This document shows, one piece after another, positions 18,542-28,000 of a stretch of DNA of 64,000 nucleotides. The position numbers and the translations under genes were made by a program. Under the pieces are notes generated by a model. The model was not told where the DNA came from. It worked only from the letters and a program-made list of their open reading frames with translations, and did no database searches. Within the stretch, counting starts at the first letter, position 1. Every line of letters begins with the position of its first letter. Source of the stretch: Bacteroidota bacterium (GTDB lineage Bacteria; Bacteroidota; Bacteroidia; Bacteroidales; UBA12077); the NCBI GenBank assembly GCA_020444275.1, contig JAHLLG010000001.1, positions 124,001 through 188,000 of the forward strand, given 5' to 3'.

Positions 18542-18664
18542 GATATATTGTTTTAGGTTAATAATCTTGATAAAACATAAAATTATACTTTTATAACTAG
18601 TATAACAACAAATTAGTTGTTGCTTGTTTCAAAATATTACAATTATTTTGTAAAAAAATATTTA

Positions 18665-19150
18665 ATGAACAACAAGGTCTATTTATTAATTGGGGGAAAT
18701 CTTGGCGATCGATTGAAATTGTTAAAAGCAGCCAAAAAAAGAATTGAAATGTATGTCGGGAAAATCCTTCAAGAATCTTCTATATACGAAACTGTTGCTT
18801 GGGGGTTTGAAGCTGAAAATGATTTTTTAAACCAGGTGTTAGTTGTTAAAACGGATTTAAAGCCGTTAGAAGTGTTGGATAAATGCCAGGAAATAGAATA
18901 TAAATTAGATCGAGTGAGAACAGGTTCAGGTTATCAATCCCGAACCATGGATATTGATATTTTATTTTATGATGATGAAATTATTCAAAACGTGCGATTA
19001 ACCATACCACATCCTAAATTGCATTTACGAAGGTTCACTTTGGAACCTTTAGCTGAAATTTCACCGGAGTATATTCATCCTGTTTTAAAAAGGTCAATAC
19101 AAAAAATACTTGATAAAAGTACGGATGCTACAGAAGTAAATAAATTATAA
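18665..19150 (+). CDS. folK: HPPK, folate-pathway pyrophosphokinase
   Basis: A 161-residue 2-amino-4-hydroxy-6-hydroxymethyldihydropteridine diphosphokinase that activates the pterin for dihydropteroate synthesis. It shows LLIGGNLGDRL at the N-terminus, the central signature RTMDIDILFYDD with metal-binding aspartates, and IPHPKLHLRRFTLEPLAE. The ATG at 18665 is preferred over an in-frame TTG at 18617, because the family starts right before the NKVYLLIGGN strand. No other folate gene is adjacent. Confidence 0.94.
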   Translation: MNNKVYLLIGGNLGDRLKLLKAAKKRIEMYVGKILQESSIYETVAWGFEAENDFLNQVLVVKTDLKPLEVLDKCQEIEYKLDRVRTGSGYQSRTMDIDILFYDDEIIQNVRLTIPHPKLHLRRFTLEPLAEISPEYIHPVLKRSIQKILDKSTDATEVNKL

Positions 19151-19193
19151 TCTGTGTGATAATATTTTGCTTAGGTAGTTATTAATTAGTTTA

Positions 19194-19844
19194 TTATTCA
19201 GAAATACGCACAAACTCTTCAATAGTATCACCTATTTGAATATCTAAACTATCATCCGATAACTTATAATATGTAGTAAAATCATTGTCGAATTGTATTG
19301 CATATATAGCAGATCCGCGGCTTGTCCACCCGTCAACAAACTTATAAACATGAGATTCAATTAAATCATCATTGAGAAACTTAGAATATTCCATATCTTC
19401 AGAAAACTCGACTGTGAGATTATCATTAGGATAAAGATCCCAACATCCTCCGTCGTATCCACCGCAGCTCTGAATATATTCCCATGTGCCGATTATTTTA
19501 TTACGGAAGTCATCCTGAACAACTTCAATAGTAAGTTTTATAGTTTTTATACTGTTATTAGGGTTTTTTGAAATAAATGTAAAAGACTCTGTTCCGGTAT
19601 AATTAAAATCGGGGTCGTACGTAAAAGTCCATTTGTCATTGGGAATACTTCTGAATTCATAAAAATCAGAAACATCAGGTTCAACAATACATGAAACTAC
19701 TTCTCCTTCTTCATAATATTCAGTATACGTATATTTTTCAATGCAGGTAATTTTTGCGTTGATAATTTCTATTGGTTCTGTATCGTCTTTTTCGCATGAA
19801 AAATTCAGACTAATTATGATTATAAAGATTAAAAACCGACGCAT
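19194..19844 (-). CDS. Lipoprotein with lipocalin-like C-terminal half
   Basis: A 216-residue predicted lipoprotein. The signal RRFLIFIIIISLNFSC ends in a lipobox cysteine followed by EKDD, a typical export signal in this phylum. After that comes a beta-rich segment (ESFTFISKN) and then a C-terminal half beginning IIGTWEYIQSCGG, whose G-x-W and following strands resemble small lipocalin-like domains. I do not recognise the specific family. The ATG at 19844 is chosen over an in-frame TTG at 19871. A promoter-like motif lies about 47 bases upstream. Confidence 0.65.
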   Translation of the reverse strand: MRRFLIFIIIISLNFSCEKDDTEPIEIINAKITCIEKYTYTEYYEEGEVVSCIVEPDVSDFYEFRSIPNDKWTFTYDPDFNYTGTESFTFISKNPNNSIKTIKLTIEVVQDDFRNKIIGTWEYIQSCGGYDGGCWDLYPNDNLTVEFSEDMEYSKFLNDDLIESHVYKFVDGWTSRGSAIYAIQFDNDFTTYYKLSDDSLDIQIGDTIEEFVRISE

Positions 19845-19890
19845 AATTAATTTATGTTGTAATGAATACAATTAAGTAGTCAAATCATAT

Positions 19891-19898
19891 CAAATATA
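19891..19898 (-). promoter_or_regulatory. Possible -7 element for the lipoprotein gene
   Basis: The minus strand reads TATATTTG, matching TAnnTTTG, 46 bases ahead of the ATG at 19844. No clear -33 partner was found. Confidence 0.4.
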
Positions 19899-20006
19899 GT
19901 GAAAAATTACGAATAAAAAAGTTTTAAATGCATATATAACAATGTTTTACCGCTAATGAGGGTGTGGTGAATTAATTTTAATGATACGACAGATGTAAAT
20001 AAGATA

Positions 20007-20044
20007 TAAAAAAACCTGCCTAAAAAATTCTTCAAGCAGGTTTT
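20007..20044 (-). terminator. Intrinsic terminator after the M3 peptidase gene
   Basis: AAAACCTGC (20011-20019) pairs perfectly with GCAGGTTTT (20036-20044). On the minus strand the stem runs into T residues. It is 22 bases after the peptidase stop. Confidence 0.85.
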
Positions 20045-20065
20045 ATTAGTATTTATCTTAAATGC

Positions 20066-22108
20066 TTAATTAAGTCCAAGACTTTTAATATAAGCTTCGT
20101 TGTTTGATGGCCGGCCAAGAAATTCTTCTACCGATTGAACAATATCTTTTTGTCTGCCATTAGCCAGAATTAATTCGCGGAATCTGTTTCCTGTTTCAAA
20201 ATCCAACAGTCCGTTCTTTTCAAATTCGGTAAACATATCCTGAGCATATACTTCTGCCCATAAATATCCGTAATAATATACCGGATGTGTATTTATGTGA
20301 ATCCAGTTTCCTTGAGGATGAGTTCCTTCAACATACGTTTTAACACCTAAGTCTTTATCGATTGTTCTCCACAGATCATCTGTATCAAACGGATTTTCAG
20401 GGTCGTATTTGTCGTATAAATTCATGTCATAAACACACTTACGTAACGATGATAAAGCATCATGTCCTGATGAAACATTTTTAGCTTTTACCATATTATC
20501 GAAAAGTTCTTTTGGCAATACTTCTCCTGTTTTGTAATGCTTGGCAAAAGAGCTAAGAATATCATAATCCCAGGTCCAGTTCTCGAAAATTTGCGCCATT
20601 GATTCGTTAAAGTCTGTTTTTGCATTCGCTTGTAAAGCAAAATCACCTTGATATGACATTCCGTCCATAATGTGTCCAAACTCATGGAAAAGCGTATTCA
20701 GTTCTTTAAAACTAATAAGAGAAGGAAGCGTTTCTGTTGGTCTGGTAAAATTACCCAATAACATCGAAGCAGGAACTTCATATCCATCTTTGGTTGCTCT
20801 TCCCGATTTTAATTCCACACCATAAAACCACGATTCTTTATTTGGTCTAGGAAATAGATCAAGATAGAATCTTCCCATCAGATTTTCTCCATCGTAAATT
20901 TCGTACATATCAACTTCTTTGTGCCATACCGAAGCATCTTCAATCTTTCTGAATTCAAGGCCGAATAAGGTTTCATACACATTCAAAATACCAGTTAGGC
21001 ATTGCTCCATAGGAAGATACTCACGGATCTTTTCATGATCAACCTGATACTGTGTTTTTAAAATCTGATTGGTGTAATAATCAACATCCCAATCCATTAA
21101 TGTAGTACTCAAGATATTTTGCGTGTCTTTTTTCTTTAGGTCCTGTAATATTTGCAGATCAGATTTTGCTTTCTCTTTGGATCGGTCAATAAGATCGTTC
21201 AGGAATTTCCACACGGTTTCAGGATTTTTAGCCATTTTAGGATAAAGGTTATAGGCGGCATACGAATCGTAACCTAAAAGCTTAGCTAGCTCGTGACGCT
21301 TTTGTAATAATTTATCTAAGATTACCAGGTTCTTTTCTGATCCAATATTGAAATACTTAATATAGTATGCTTTTCTGGTTTCTTCACTTTGAGCATTATT
21401 TAAAACAGGTAATCGCGTTGAATTTATAACCGGAATTTCATACCTGTTTTCTGCAATTTTATACGTATTCTTTAAATTTTCAGAAAGACCTTTCGCTCCA
21501 TTTTCATCCAGCACCAAAATTTCATTCGATGAGTTCATATTGGTTGAATAATCTGATGAAAGCTCACTTATTTCTTTACTTAGTGCTATAAACTGAGCTC
21601 TTTTATCATCGTCGAGGTTAACACCAGATTGCTTGAAATTCAGAATTTGCTGATCAACAAGAAGTTTTTTATGATCTTCTAAAGTTTCGTACTCGTCCGA
21701 TTCGCGAACACTCAACATTTTCTCATAAATTGCTTTATCAGAAAAAATTGTATTGGATAACGAATCTAACTGCTGGAAACCTGCCAGGCCATTTACTCTG
21801 GATAGAGAATCGGGCGATACCCAGTATAGCATAAAACATCTGTTGGATGCAATAGTTAAATCACTAACAACTTGATCTATTGATTTAAATACATGATTAA
21901 ATGTAGGTTCGTTAGATTTTATTTTCTCAATAGCTTTTGTTGAATTTTTTAAGGTTATCTCTGCATATTCGGTAATATCATCAGCAGAAACACTAGCATA
22001 ATCAACAGCTTCGTTAAGGTTAGTAAAAAAAGGATTATCTGCAACCTTGGTTTGTTTGGTACATCCAAATGCTAAAACAATTAGAAGTACATAAAATAAT
22101 GATTTCAT
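20066..22108 (-). CDS. M3-family zinc metallopeptidase, lipoprotein
   Basis: A 680-residue thimet-oligopeptidase/dipeptidyl-carboxypeptidase relative. The zinc motif HEFGHIMDGM is clear, followed by the downstream Glu-containing segment FNESMAQIFENW. The N-terminus, KSLFYVLLIVLAFGC, is a lipoprotein signal, so the enzyme is probably anchored outside the cytoplasm and trims peptides there. Its size fits the M3 family. It is in its own unit with a strong terminator downstream. Confidence 0.93.
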   Translation of the reverse strand: MKSLFYVLLIVLAFGCTKQTKVADNPFFTNLNEAVDYASVSADDITEYAEITLKNSTKAIEKIKSNEPTFNHVFKSIDQVVSDLTIASNRCFMLYWVSPDSLSRVNGLAGFQQLDSLSNTIFSDKAIYEKMLSVRESDEYETLEDHKKLLVDQQILNFKQSGVNLDDDKRAQFIALSKEISELSSDYSTNMNSSNEILVLDENGAKGLSENLKNTYKIAENRYEIPVINSTRLPVLNNAQSEETRKAYYIKYFNIGSEKNLVILDKLLQKRHELAKLLGYDSYAAYNLYPKMAKNPETVWKFLNDLIDRSKEKAKSDLQILQDLKKKDTQNILSTTLMDWDVDYYTNQILKTQYQVDHEKIREYLPMEQCLTGILNVYETLFGLEFRKIEDASVWHKEVDMYEIYDGENLMGRFYLDLFPRPNKESWFYGVELKSGRATKDGYEVPASMLLGNFTRPTETLPSLISFKELNTLFHEFGHIMDGMSYQGDFALQANAKTDFNESMAQIFENWTWDYDILSSFAKHYKTGEVLPKELFDNMVKAKNVSSGHDALSSLRKCVYDMNLYDKYDPENPFDTDDLWRTIDKDLGVKTYVEGTHPQGNWIHINTHPVYYYGYLWAEVYAQDMFTEFEKNGLLDFETGNRFRELILANGRQKDIVQSVEEFLGRPSNNEAYIKSLGLN

Positions 22109-22193
22109 CTTGTGTATTTTTAGGGATTATCTACAATAAGATATTTTTAAAGCACAAAAGTTTAAACTAACCCATAAAGAAAAACGGTGGTAT

Positions 22194-22844
22194 TTACATT
22201 TTACTGCCATAAGCCAGATCTCCGGCATCGCCTAAGCCGGGTACGATATATGATTTAGAAGTTAACTCATCATCAACATCGCCAGCCCAAATGGTCACAT
22301 TTTTCATGTTGATATGTTTTTTTACATGATTAATGCCCTGGTTACTGGCTATTATAGTTACAATATGCGTGTGTTTAGGTTTTCCTCGTTCAATTAATGC
22401 TTTATATGCAATTTCCATTGATGCGCCGGATGCCAGCATAGGATCTGACAAAACCAGTGTTTTTCCTTCGATGTCAGGGCTCGATAAATGCTCAAACTGA
22501 ATGGTGAATGATCCGTCTTTGTGGTATTTACGGTGTGCTGAGATAAAGGCATTTTCAGCATCATCAAAATAATTTAAAAATCCGTTATGAAATGGCAATC
22601 CTGCTCTTAAAATGGTAGCATTTACTATAGTTGAAACCGGAATGCTCATTTTTGAAACACCCAGAGGAGTTGTAATCTTTTTTTCTTTATAACTGAGATG
22701 TTTGCTTATTTCGTATGCAAAAATTTCACCAATACGTTCCATATTTCTGCGGAATCGCATGCTGTCAGTTTGTATTTTCTGATCGCGTAATTCGGCTATA
22801 AATCGATTAAGCAGAGAATTTTGTTGAGCAAGTATATGTACCAT
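22194..22844 (-). CDS. upp: Uracil phosphoribosyltransferase
   Basis: A 216-residue UPRTase that converts uracil and PRPP to UMP in pyrimidine salvage. It has ILRAGLPFHNG, the PRPP-binding loop LVLSDPMLASGASM and the uracil-binding C-terminus PGLGDAGDLAYG. The gene lies one base after the upstream FemAB-like gene, so the two are probably translated from one message, although no functional link is obvious. Confidence 0.94.
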   Translation of the reverse strand: MVHILAQQNSLLNRFIAELRDQKIQTDSMRFRRNMERIGEIFAYEISKHLSYKEKKITTPLGVSKMSIPVSTIVNATILRAGLPFHNGFLNYFDDAENAFISAHRKYHKDGSFTIQFEHLSSPDIEGKTLVLSDPMLASGASMEIAYKALIERGKPKHTHIVTIIASNQGINHVKKHINMKNVTIWAGDVDDELTSKSYIVPGLGDAGDLAYGSKM

Positions 22845-22845
22845 A

Positions 22846-23760
22846 TCAATTATTATTTAAAATAAGCTTGTAAAACCAGGGTAGATTATTTTTATAATAC
22901 TGCTGATATTTTACTTCATGTGCACCTACTCCGGTAAAAAACTCCTTATTGTTTTTTGTTATACTATTTTCAATGTTCAAAGTTAAATCTTTTTCAGAAT
23001 GTACCTCAATAAATTTATCAATTAGTAGATGAAAAGCATTTTTAAGTATACCATATTGGCTAATTGCCGCGAATAGCAAATGTATTTTCTTTTTGGATTT
23101 TACAAAGAATGCTGCAGCTTGCAAATTATTATGATCGCCGTAAGCACAATAGGTCTCTCCAAGATGATAGCGCAGACTATTGGCAATAATCATTCGTAGT
23201 TGTGAAATCTCATTTTCTTTTAACTTTGGCTTACTATAAACTTTTTTGGTCAAGGCAAAATTGATGAGTTCATTAGGTAGCAACCCTTGTGTTATGGTAA
23301 TTTTATTTATGCGAGCTGATTCCAGATCTTTTTGAAACTGATTACTGTATTTTTCAGCTATTTTCTTGTGCGACTGAATTAAATCCAATTCGTAGGTTGA
23401 AATTATACGTGCATTCGCACCATTTATGTGGTTGTGTAAATTTAAGGATAAGTTAATTAATGATTTGTCGGAAGGAATAGCATCAATAAATTTTTGGACA
23501 ATATCATGTGTGATTAATTTATTTGAGTAAACACCTAATCGTATTCCTAGTTTGGAAGAAAAGTAGATGTTTCTGTTAAATTTCGTTTTATGAAACAGCG
23601 GCATCACATATTCATAGTTCCCTAAAACCAAAGCTTCCCAATCGTCGCAAAGAATGTTTAAATACCACGAATAGGCAAAAATGTTACCGTTAATGGCATT
23701 ATTTATACAATTATCCCATCGAACAAAATTGATGTCGGTATTTTCCAGATGTTTGATCAA
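22846..23760 (-). CDS. FemAB/GNAT-like hypothetical protein
   Basis: A 304-residue protein without a firm family call. The N-terminal part has a W-x-x-x-V/I pattern, IFAYSWYLNIL and DDWEALVLGNYEYVMPLF, which resembles FemAB-like or BioF2-like acyltransferases of the GNAT fold common in this phylum. The C-terminal half has a second strand-rich region, QAAAFFVKSKKKIHLLFAA. The only start available is TTG at 23760, preceded by TAGGAA. It ends one base before upp. The substrate is unknown. Confidence 0.6.
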   Translation of the reverse strand: MIKHLENTDINFVRWDNCINNAINGNIFAYSWYLNILCDDWEALVLGNYEYVMPLFHKTKFNRNIYFSSKLGIRLGVYSNKLITHDIVQKFIDAIPSDKSLINLSLNLHNHINGANARIISTYELDLIQSHKKIAEKYSNQFQKDLESARINKITITQGLLPNELINFALTKKVYSKPKLKENEISQLRMIIANSLRYHLGETYCAYGDHNNLQAAAFFVKSKKKIHLLFAAISQYGILKNAFHLLIDKFIEVHSEKDLTLNIENSITKNNKEFFTGVGAHEVKYQQYYKNNLPWFYKLILNNN

Positions 23761-23850
23761 TTCCTAAAATCATTATTTGTTTCAGAATAATATGTCTTAT
23801 CTATTCACTGAAATTTTACTCCTTTGTTCATTTTAAGTAATATTGAATAA

Positions 23851-24552
23851 TCAGAGTTTGCCTTCATCGGCATAACTAAAATATTCTGTGTCGGCAATAA
23901 TAATATGATCAAGCACTTGAATATCCATAAATTGTGAGCCGTTTTTTAATTTATTAGTGATCGTATCATCTGCTTTACTCGGATTTTTATTTCCTGAAGG
24001 ATGATTATGACACAATATGATAGATGATGCCAATTTTTCCAGTGCTTGCTTTAAAATTATTTTTACATCGATTACCGTGCCCGAAACACCTCCCTGGCTA
24101 ACTTTTATTCTTTCAATGATTTTGTTCGATCGGTTTAATAGTAATATCCAAAATTCTTCGTGGGGTAAATCACCTATGATTGGTTGAAACAGTTCAAAAA
24201 CATCTTTGCTTTGTGTTATTTTTTTCTTGTTTAAAATATCAGATATTTTTCTTCGGCGGCCTAATTCAAGAGCAGCCTGAATAGTAATTGCTTTGGCTTC
24301 ACCAATGCCTTTCATTTTGGTTAGGTCGGTAATATCAAGCTTGCCCAGTTCATTTAGGTTGTTATTAGCCGATTTTAAGACTTTTTTGGATAGCTCGACA
24401 GCCGATTCGTTTTTTGTGCCCGAACCAATTAACAAAGCGATGATCTCAGCATCGCTTAAACTTTGAACGCCCTTTTTTAAAAGCTTTTCACGCGGACGGT
24501 CTTCAACAGCCCATTCTTTGATTGTTAGGTTTGTATAGTCTTCCATAATCAT
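23851..24552 (-). CDS. radC: RadC-family JAB-domain protein
   Basis: A 233-residue RadC homologue. An N-terminal helix-hairpin-helix region (TKMKGIGEAKAI) precedes a JAMM-type metal site, ILCHNHPSGNKNPSKAD, with a conserved Glu upstream (HEEFWILLLN). The name is historical: a DNA-repair role is not proven in general, and some relatives are linked to mobile DNA. Either of two in-frame ATGs (24552 or 24546) could start it. It is flanked by intergenic gaps and stands alone. Confidence 0.9.
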   Translation of the reverse strand: MIMEDYTNLTIKEWAVEDRPREKLLKKGVQSLSDAEIIALLIGSGTKNESAVELSKKVLKSANNNLNELGKLDITDLTKMKGIGEAKAITIQAALELGRRRKISDILNKKKITQSKDVFELFQPIIGDLPHEEFWILLLNRSNKIIERIKVSQGGVSGTVIDVKIILKQALEKLASSIILCHNHPSGNKNPSKADDTITNKLKNGSQFMDIQVLDHIIIADTEYFSYADEGKL

Positions 24553-24605
24553 TTTAATAACTTAAAGGATAATTTGCTTTAAGTTACTAAATAATTTTAA
24601 AGCAA

Positions 24606-24635
24606 TAAAAAAGGCATGGTAAAATTCCATGCCTT
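24606..24635 (-). terminator. Intrinsic terminator after trxA
   Basis: AAGGCATGG (24611-24619) pairs perfectly with CCATGCCTT (24627-24635). On the minus strand the stem is followed by a T run. It follows the trxA stop by 26 bases. Confidence 0.88.
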
Positions 24636-24661
24636 AAACTTTTTAATTTCTTTGGATGAAT

Positions 24662-24979
24662 TTACAATAGCGGCTTAAGCTTTGCTTCTAAATTGCTTTT
24701 TGGAACAGCACCAACCTGCTTGTCAACAATTTCTCCATCTTTAAAGAAAAGAATAGTTGGTATATTTCTGATTCCATATTTTGAAGCAACACCCGGACTG
24801 CTATCTACATCAAGTTTTGTACATAAAACCTGATCTTTGTAATCTTCAGATAATTCTTCAACGATTGGACCAATCATTCTACATGGTCCACACCATTCTG
24901 CCCAAAAATCTACGATAACAGGCTTGTCTGATTTTAATACTTTTTCTTCGAAATTTGAATCGTTAACTTCTATAGTCAT
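24662..24979 (-). CDS. trxA: Thioredoxin
   Basis: A 105-residue thioredoxin with the classic active site WAEWCGPCRM, a cis-proline segment RNIPTILFF and typical length. It reduces disulfides in cytoplasmic proteins with electrons from thioredoxin reductase. It lies 75 bases after dnaE on the same strand, a pairing I have seen in related genomes, with a candidate promoter of its own in that gap and a terminator after it. Confidence 0.96.
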   Translation of the reverse strand: MTIEVNDSNFEEKVLKSDKPVIVDFWAEWCGPCRMIGPIVEELSEDYKDQVLCTKLDVDSSPGVASKYGIRNIPTILFFKDGEIVDKQVGAVPKSNLEAKLKPLL

Positions 24980-25034
24980 AATTAATGGTATTTTATGTAT
25001 TTAATAATTTTAGTTCAAGATATAAATGTAAGGA

Positions 25035-25042
25035 CAAAGTTA
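25035..25042 (-). promoter_or_regulatory. Possible -7 element for trxA
   Basis: The minus strand reads TAACTTTG, matching TAnnTTTG, in the 75-base gap between dnaE and trxA. The -33 region, inside the end of dnaE, is weak. Confidence 0.4.
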
Positions 25043-25054
25043 AATATAAAAAGT

Positions 25055-28000
25055 TTAATTTACAGAATATTGAATCTCCGAATTTGCATATAGATATTTT
25101 ACCAAACTATCAGTTATATATATTCCTTTTGATCTGGAAATAAAATCTACAGCCGTATTTTCTTCTAAATCGACAATTTTAAATTTGATTAGTGTTTTCC
25201 CTTCGCGTTCGAAAGCTTTTTCTTTTAGTTCACTGATAAAATTCTCATCAATGATATTATACGGAATGGTAAACAGGATATTTTTTACAAGTTCTTCACG
25301 AACCTGACTTAGTAACATCATCGATTTTATTTTAAATTCCAGCTCCTGATCGTTGTAGGGGCGAGGTTGAACTTTCCCTTTTATTAATAATGGATAATCA
25401 ACATAGAAATATTTCCTGAAATTTTCGTAATCTTTTCCAAACAGTGCAAAACGGAAGGTTTCTGTATAATCCTGAATGGTTAAAAAACCAAATGGCTTCC
25501 CATTTTTTGTAACCGCGTGTTTTACTTCTGTAACTATTCCTCCAATAGTCAGGTCTTTATTTTTCAAGCTTTCCAAATCGTCAAATTCATTCAGCTTAGC
25601 ATTGCAAAAATTATCAAACTCAAATTTAAAGTCATCTAATGGATGAGCAGACAGGTAAATACCGATAACCTCTTTTTCTTTTTTTAGTTTTTCCAGTTTT
25701 TGCCAGTCGTTGTTAGAAGGAACTGCGGGTTTAGTTATTTCAATCGTATCGGCACCCCCAAAAAGAGATATTTGGTTACTTTGCTGATCAGTTTGGAATT
25801 TATTTCCATAACGAACCAGATTTTCGATAAATGTAGATTCTTTATCATCCTGAGCAAAATATTGTCCGCGTTTAATATCATCTAAACTATCAAAAGCTCC
25901 TGCGGTTGCCAGTGCTTCAATGGTTTTCTTATTCACCTGGGTTAAGCTAATTCGCTCGATAAAATCGTAGATATTATTAAACGGACCATTTTTTTCTCTC
26001 TCTTCGATAATGGCTTCAACGGCTCCCTGCCCAACACCTTTAATACCGGCCATTCCGAATCGAATAGCACCTTCTTTATTTACAGTGAATTTACGGTAAC
26101 TTTCGTTTACATCAGGTCCGAGCACCTCCATTCCCATATTTCGGCAATCTTCCATGAAGTTCGTAATCTTGGTAATATCATTCAGATTACGACTTAGTAC
26201 ACCGGACATAAATTCGGCAGGGAAATGTGCTTTCAAGTATCCTGTTTGATATGCAATATAGGCATAACAAACCGAGTGTGATTTATTAAATGCATAACTT
26301 GCAAAAGCTTCCCAGTCGTTCCAGATTTTTTCGATTAATTTTTCAGGCTCTTTCTTGGTTTTATTACAGCCTTCCATAAACTCTTCATTGGCCAGACATC
26401 CTTCTGTAAACTTCACTTTAAGTTTATTCATCATGTCTATTTTCTTCTTACCCATTGCTTTTCGCAAAGTATCAGAATCGCCACGAGTAAAACCGCCTAG
26501 TGCTCTGGATTGAAGCATAACCTGCTCCTGGTAAACGGTAATACCATAGGTATCTCTCAGGAAGGATTCCATCATCGGATGGTCATATTCGATCTTTTCT
26601 TTTCCGTGCTTTCGCGCAATAAAAGAAGGGATATATTCCATTGGTCCCGGGCGATAGAGAGCATTCATGGCCACAAGATCTTCGAAGCGGTTGGGCTGCA
26701 AACCCTTAAGGTGCTTTTTCATCCCGGGCGATTCAAACTGGAATATGGCGGTTGTTTCACCCCGGCTAAACAGATTAAAGGTTTCTTCATCATCCAGGCC
26801 AATGTTATCGATATCGATATCAATTCCTTTAGAGAGTTTAATGTTTTCAAGTACTTCCTTAATTATGGATAGTGTTTTAAGTCCAAGGAAGTCCATTTTT
26901 AATAGACCAATATCTTCAACAAAACGTCCATCGTATTGGGTTGTAAGCAACTCTTCTCCTTTTGTAGGCATTACCGGCAGATGTTCCTCAAGGGGATTTC
27001 GGCCAATAAGTACTCCACAAGCATGCACTCCTGTCTGCCGAACGGAACCTTCTAACTTTTCGGCAAGCTTTATGGTTTGAGCAATTAAAGGATTGCCTGA
27101 TTTCTTTTCCTCAACTAAAGCCGGCTCTTCTTTGTAGGCTTTTTCAAAGCTCATCTTTGGCGCTTCGGGAACCAGTTTTGCAATCCGGTTCGATTCCGAT
27201 AAATCTAATTTAAGTACACGGGCAACATCTTTAATAGAACTCTTTGTTGCCATGGTACCAAAGGTACAAATGTGAGCTACCTTATCGTGTCCGTATTTTT
27301 GGGTAACATAATCCAGTACCTGTTGCCGTCCGTCATCATCAAAGTCGATATCGATATCGGGCATTGAAATACGATCGGGATTCAGAAAACGTTCAAAAAG
27401 CAGGTTGTATTTTATTGGATCGACATTGGTAATTCCTGTGCAATAGGCTACTGCCGAACCTGCGGCTGAACCTCTACCGGGGCCTACCAGCACACCATTA
27501 TCTTTTGCCCAGTTAATAAAGTCCTGAACGATAAGAAAATAGCCCGGGAATCCCATATTAATAATGGTATCCAGCTCGAAATTTATTCTTTCCAGATGAC
27601 TTTCAGGTAATGGATTACCATATCTTTGTTTAGCTCCTTCCAGGGTTATATGACGTAAATAGTCTGCTTCGTTATCAAAACCTTCAGGTAGTGGAAAGTC
27701 TGGCATAATCGGTTTGGAATCCAGTTCAAACTCTTCAACCTTCTCGGCTATTTCTAAAGTATTTGCAAGCGCTTCGGGGATATCAGCAAAAAGCTCGTTC
27801 ATTTCCTTCGTGGTTTTAAACCACTCTTGCTTTGTGTATCTTATTCGAGTAGGATCATCGTAGTCGCGACCTGTACTTAAACAAACCAATACATCATGTG
27901 CTTCGGCATCTTCCGGATTCATAAAGTGCGAATCGTTGGTAGCAATAATTTTCACATCAAGTTCTTTGGATAATTCCCGAATCACTTTATTAACTTTAAC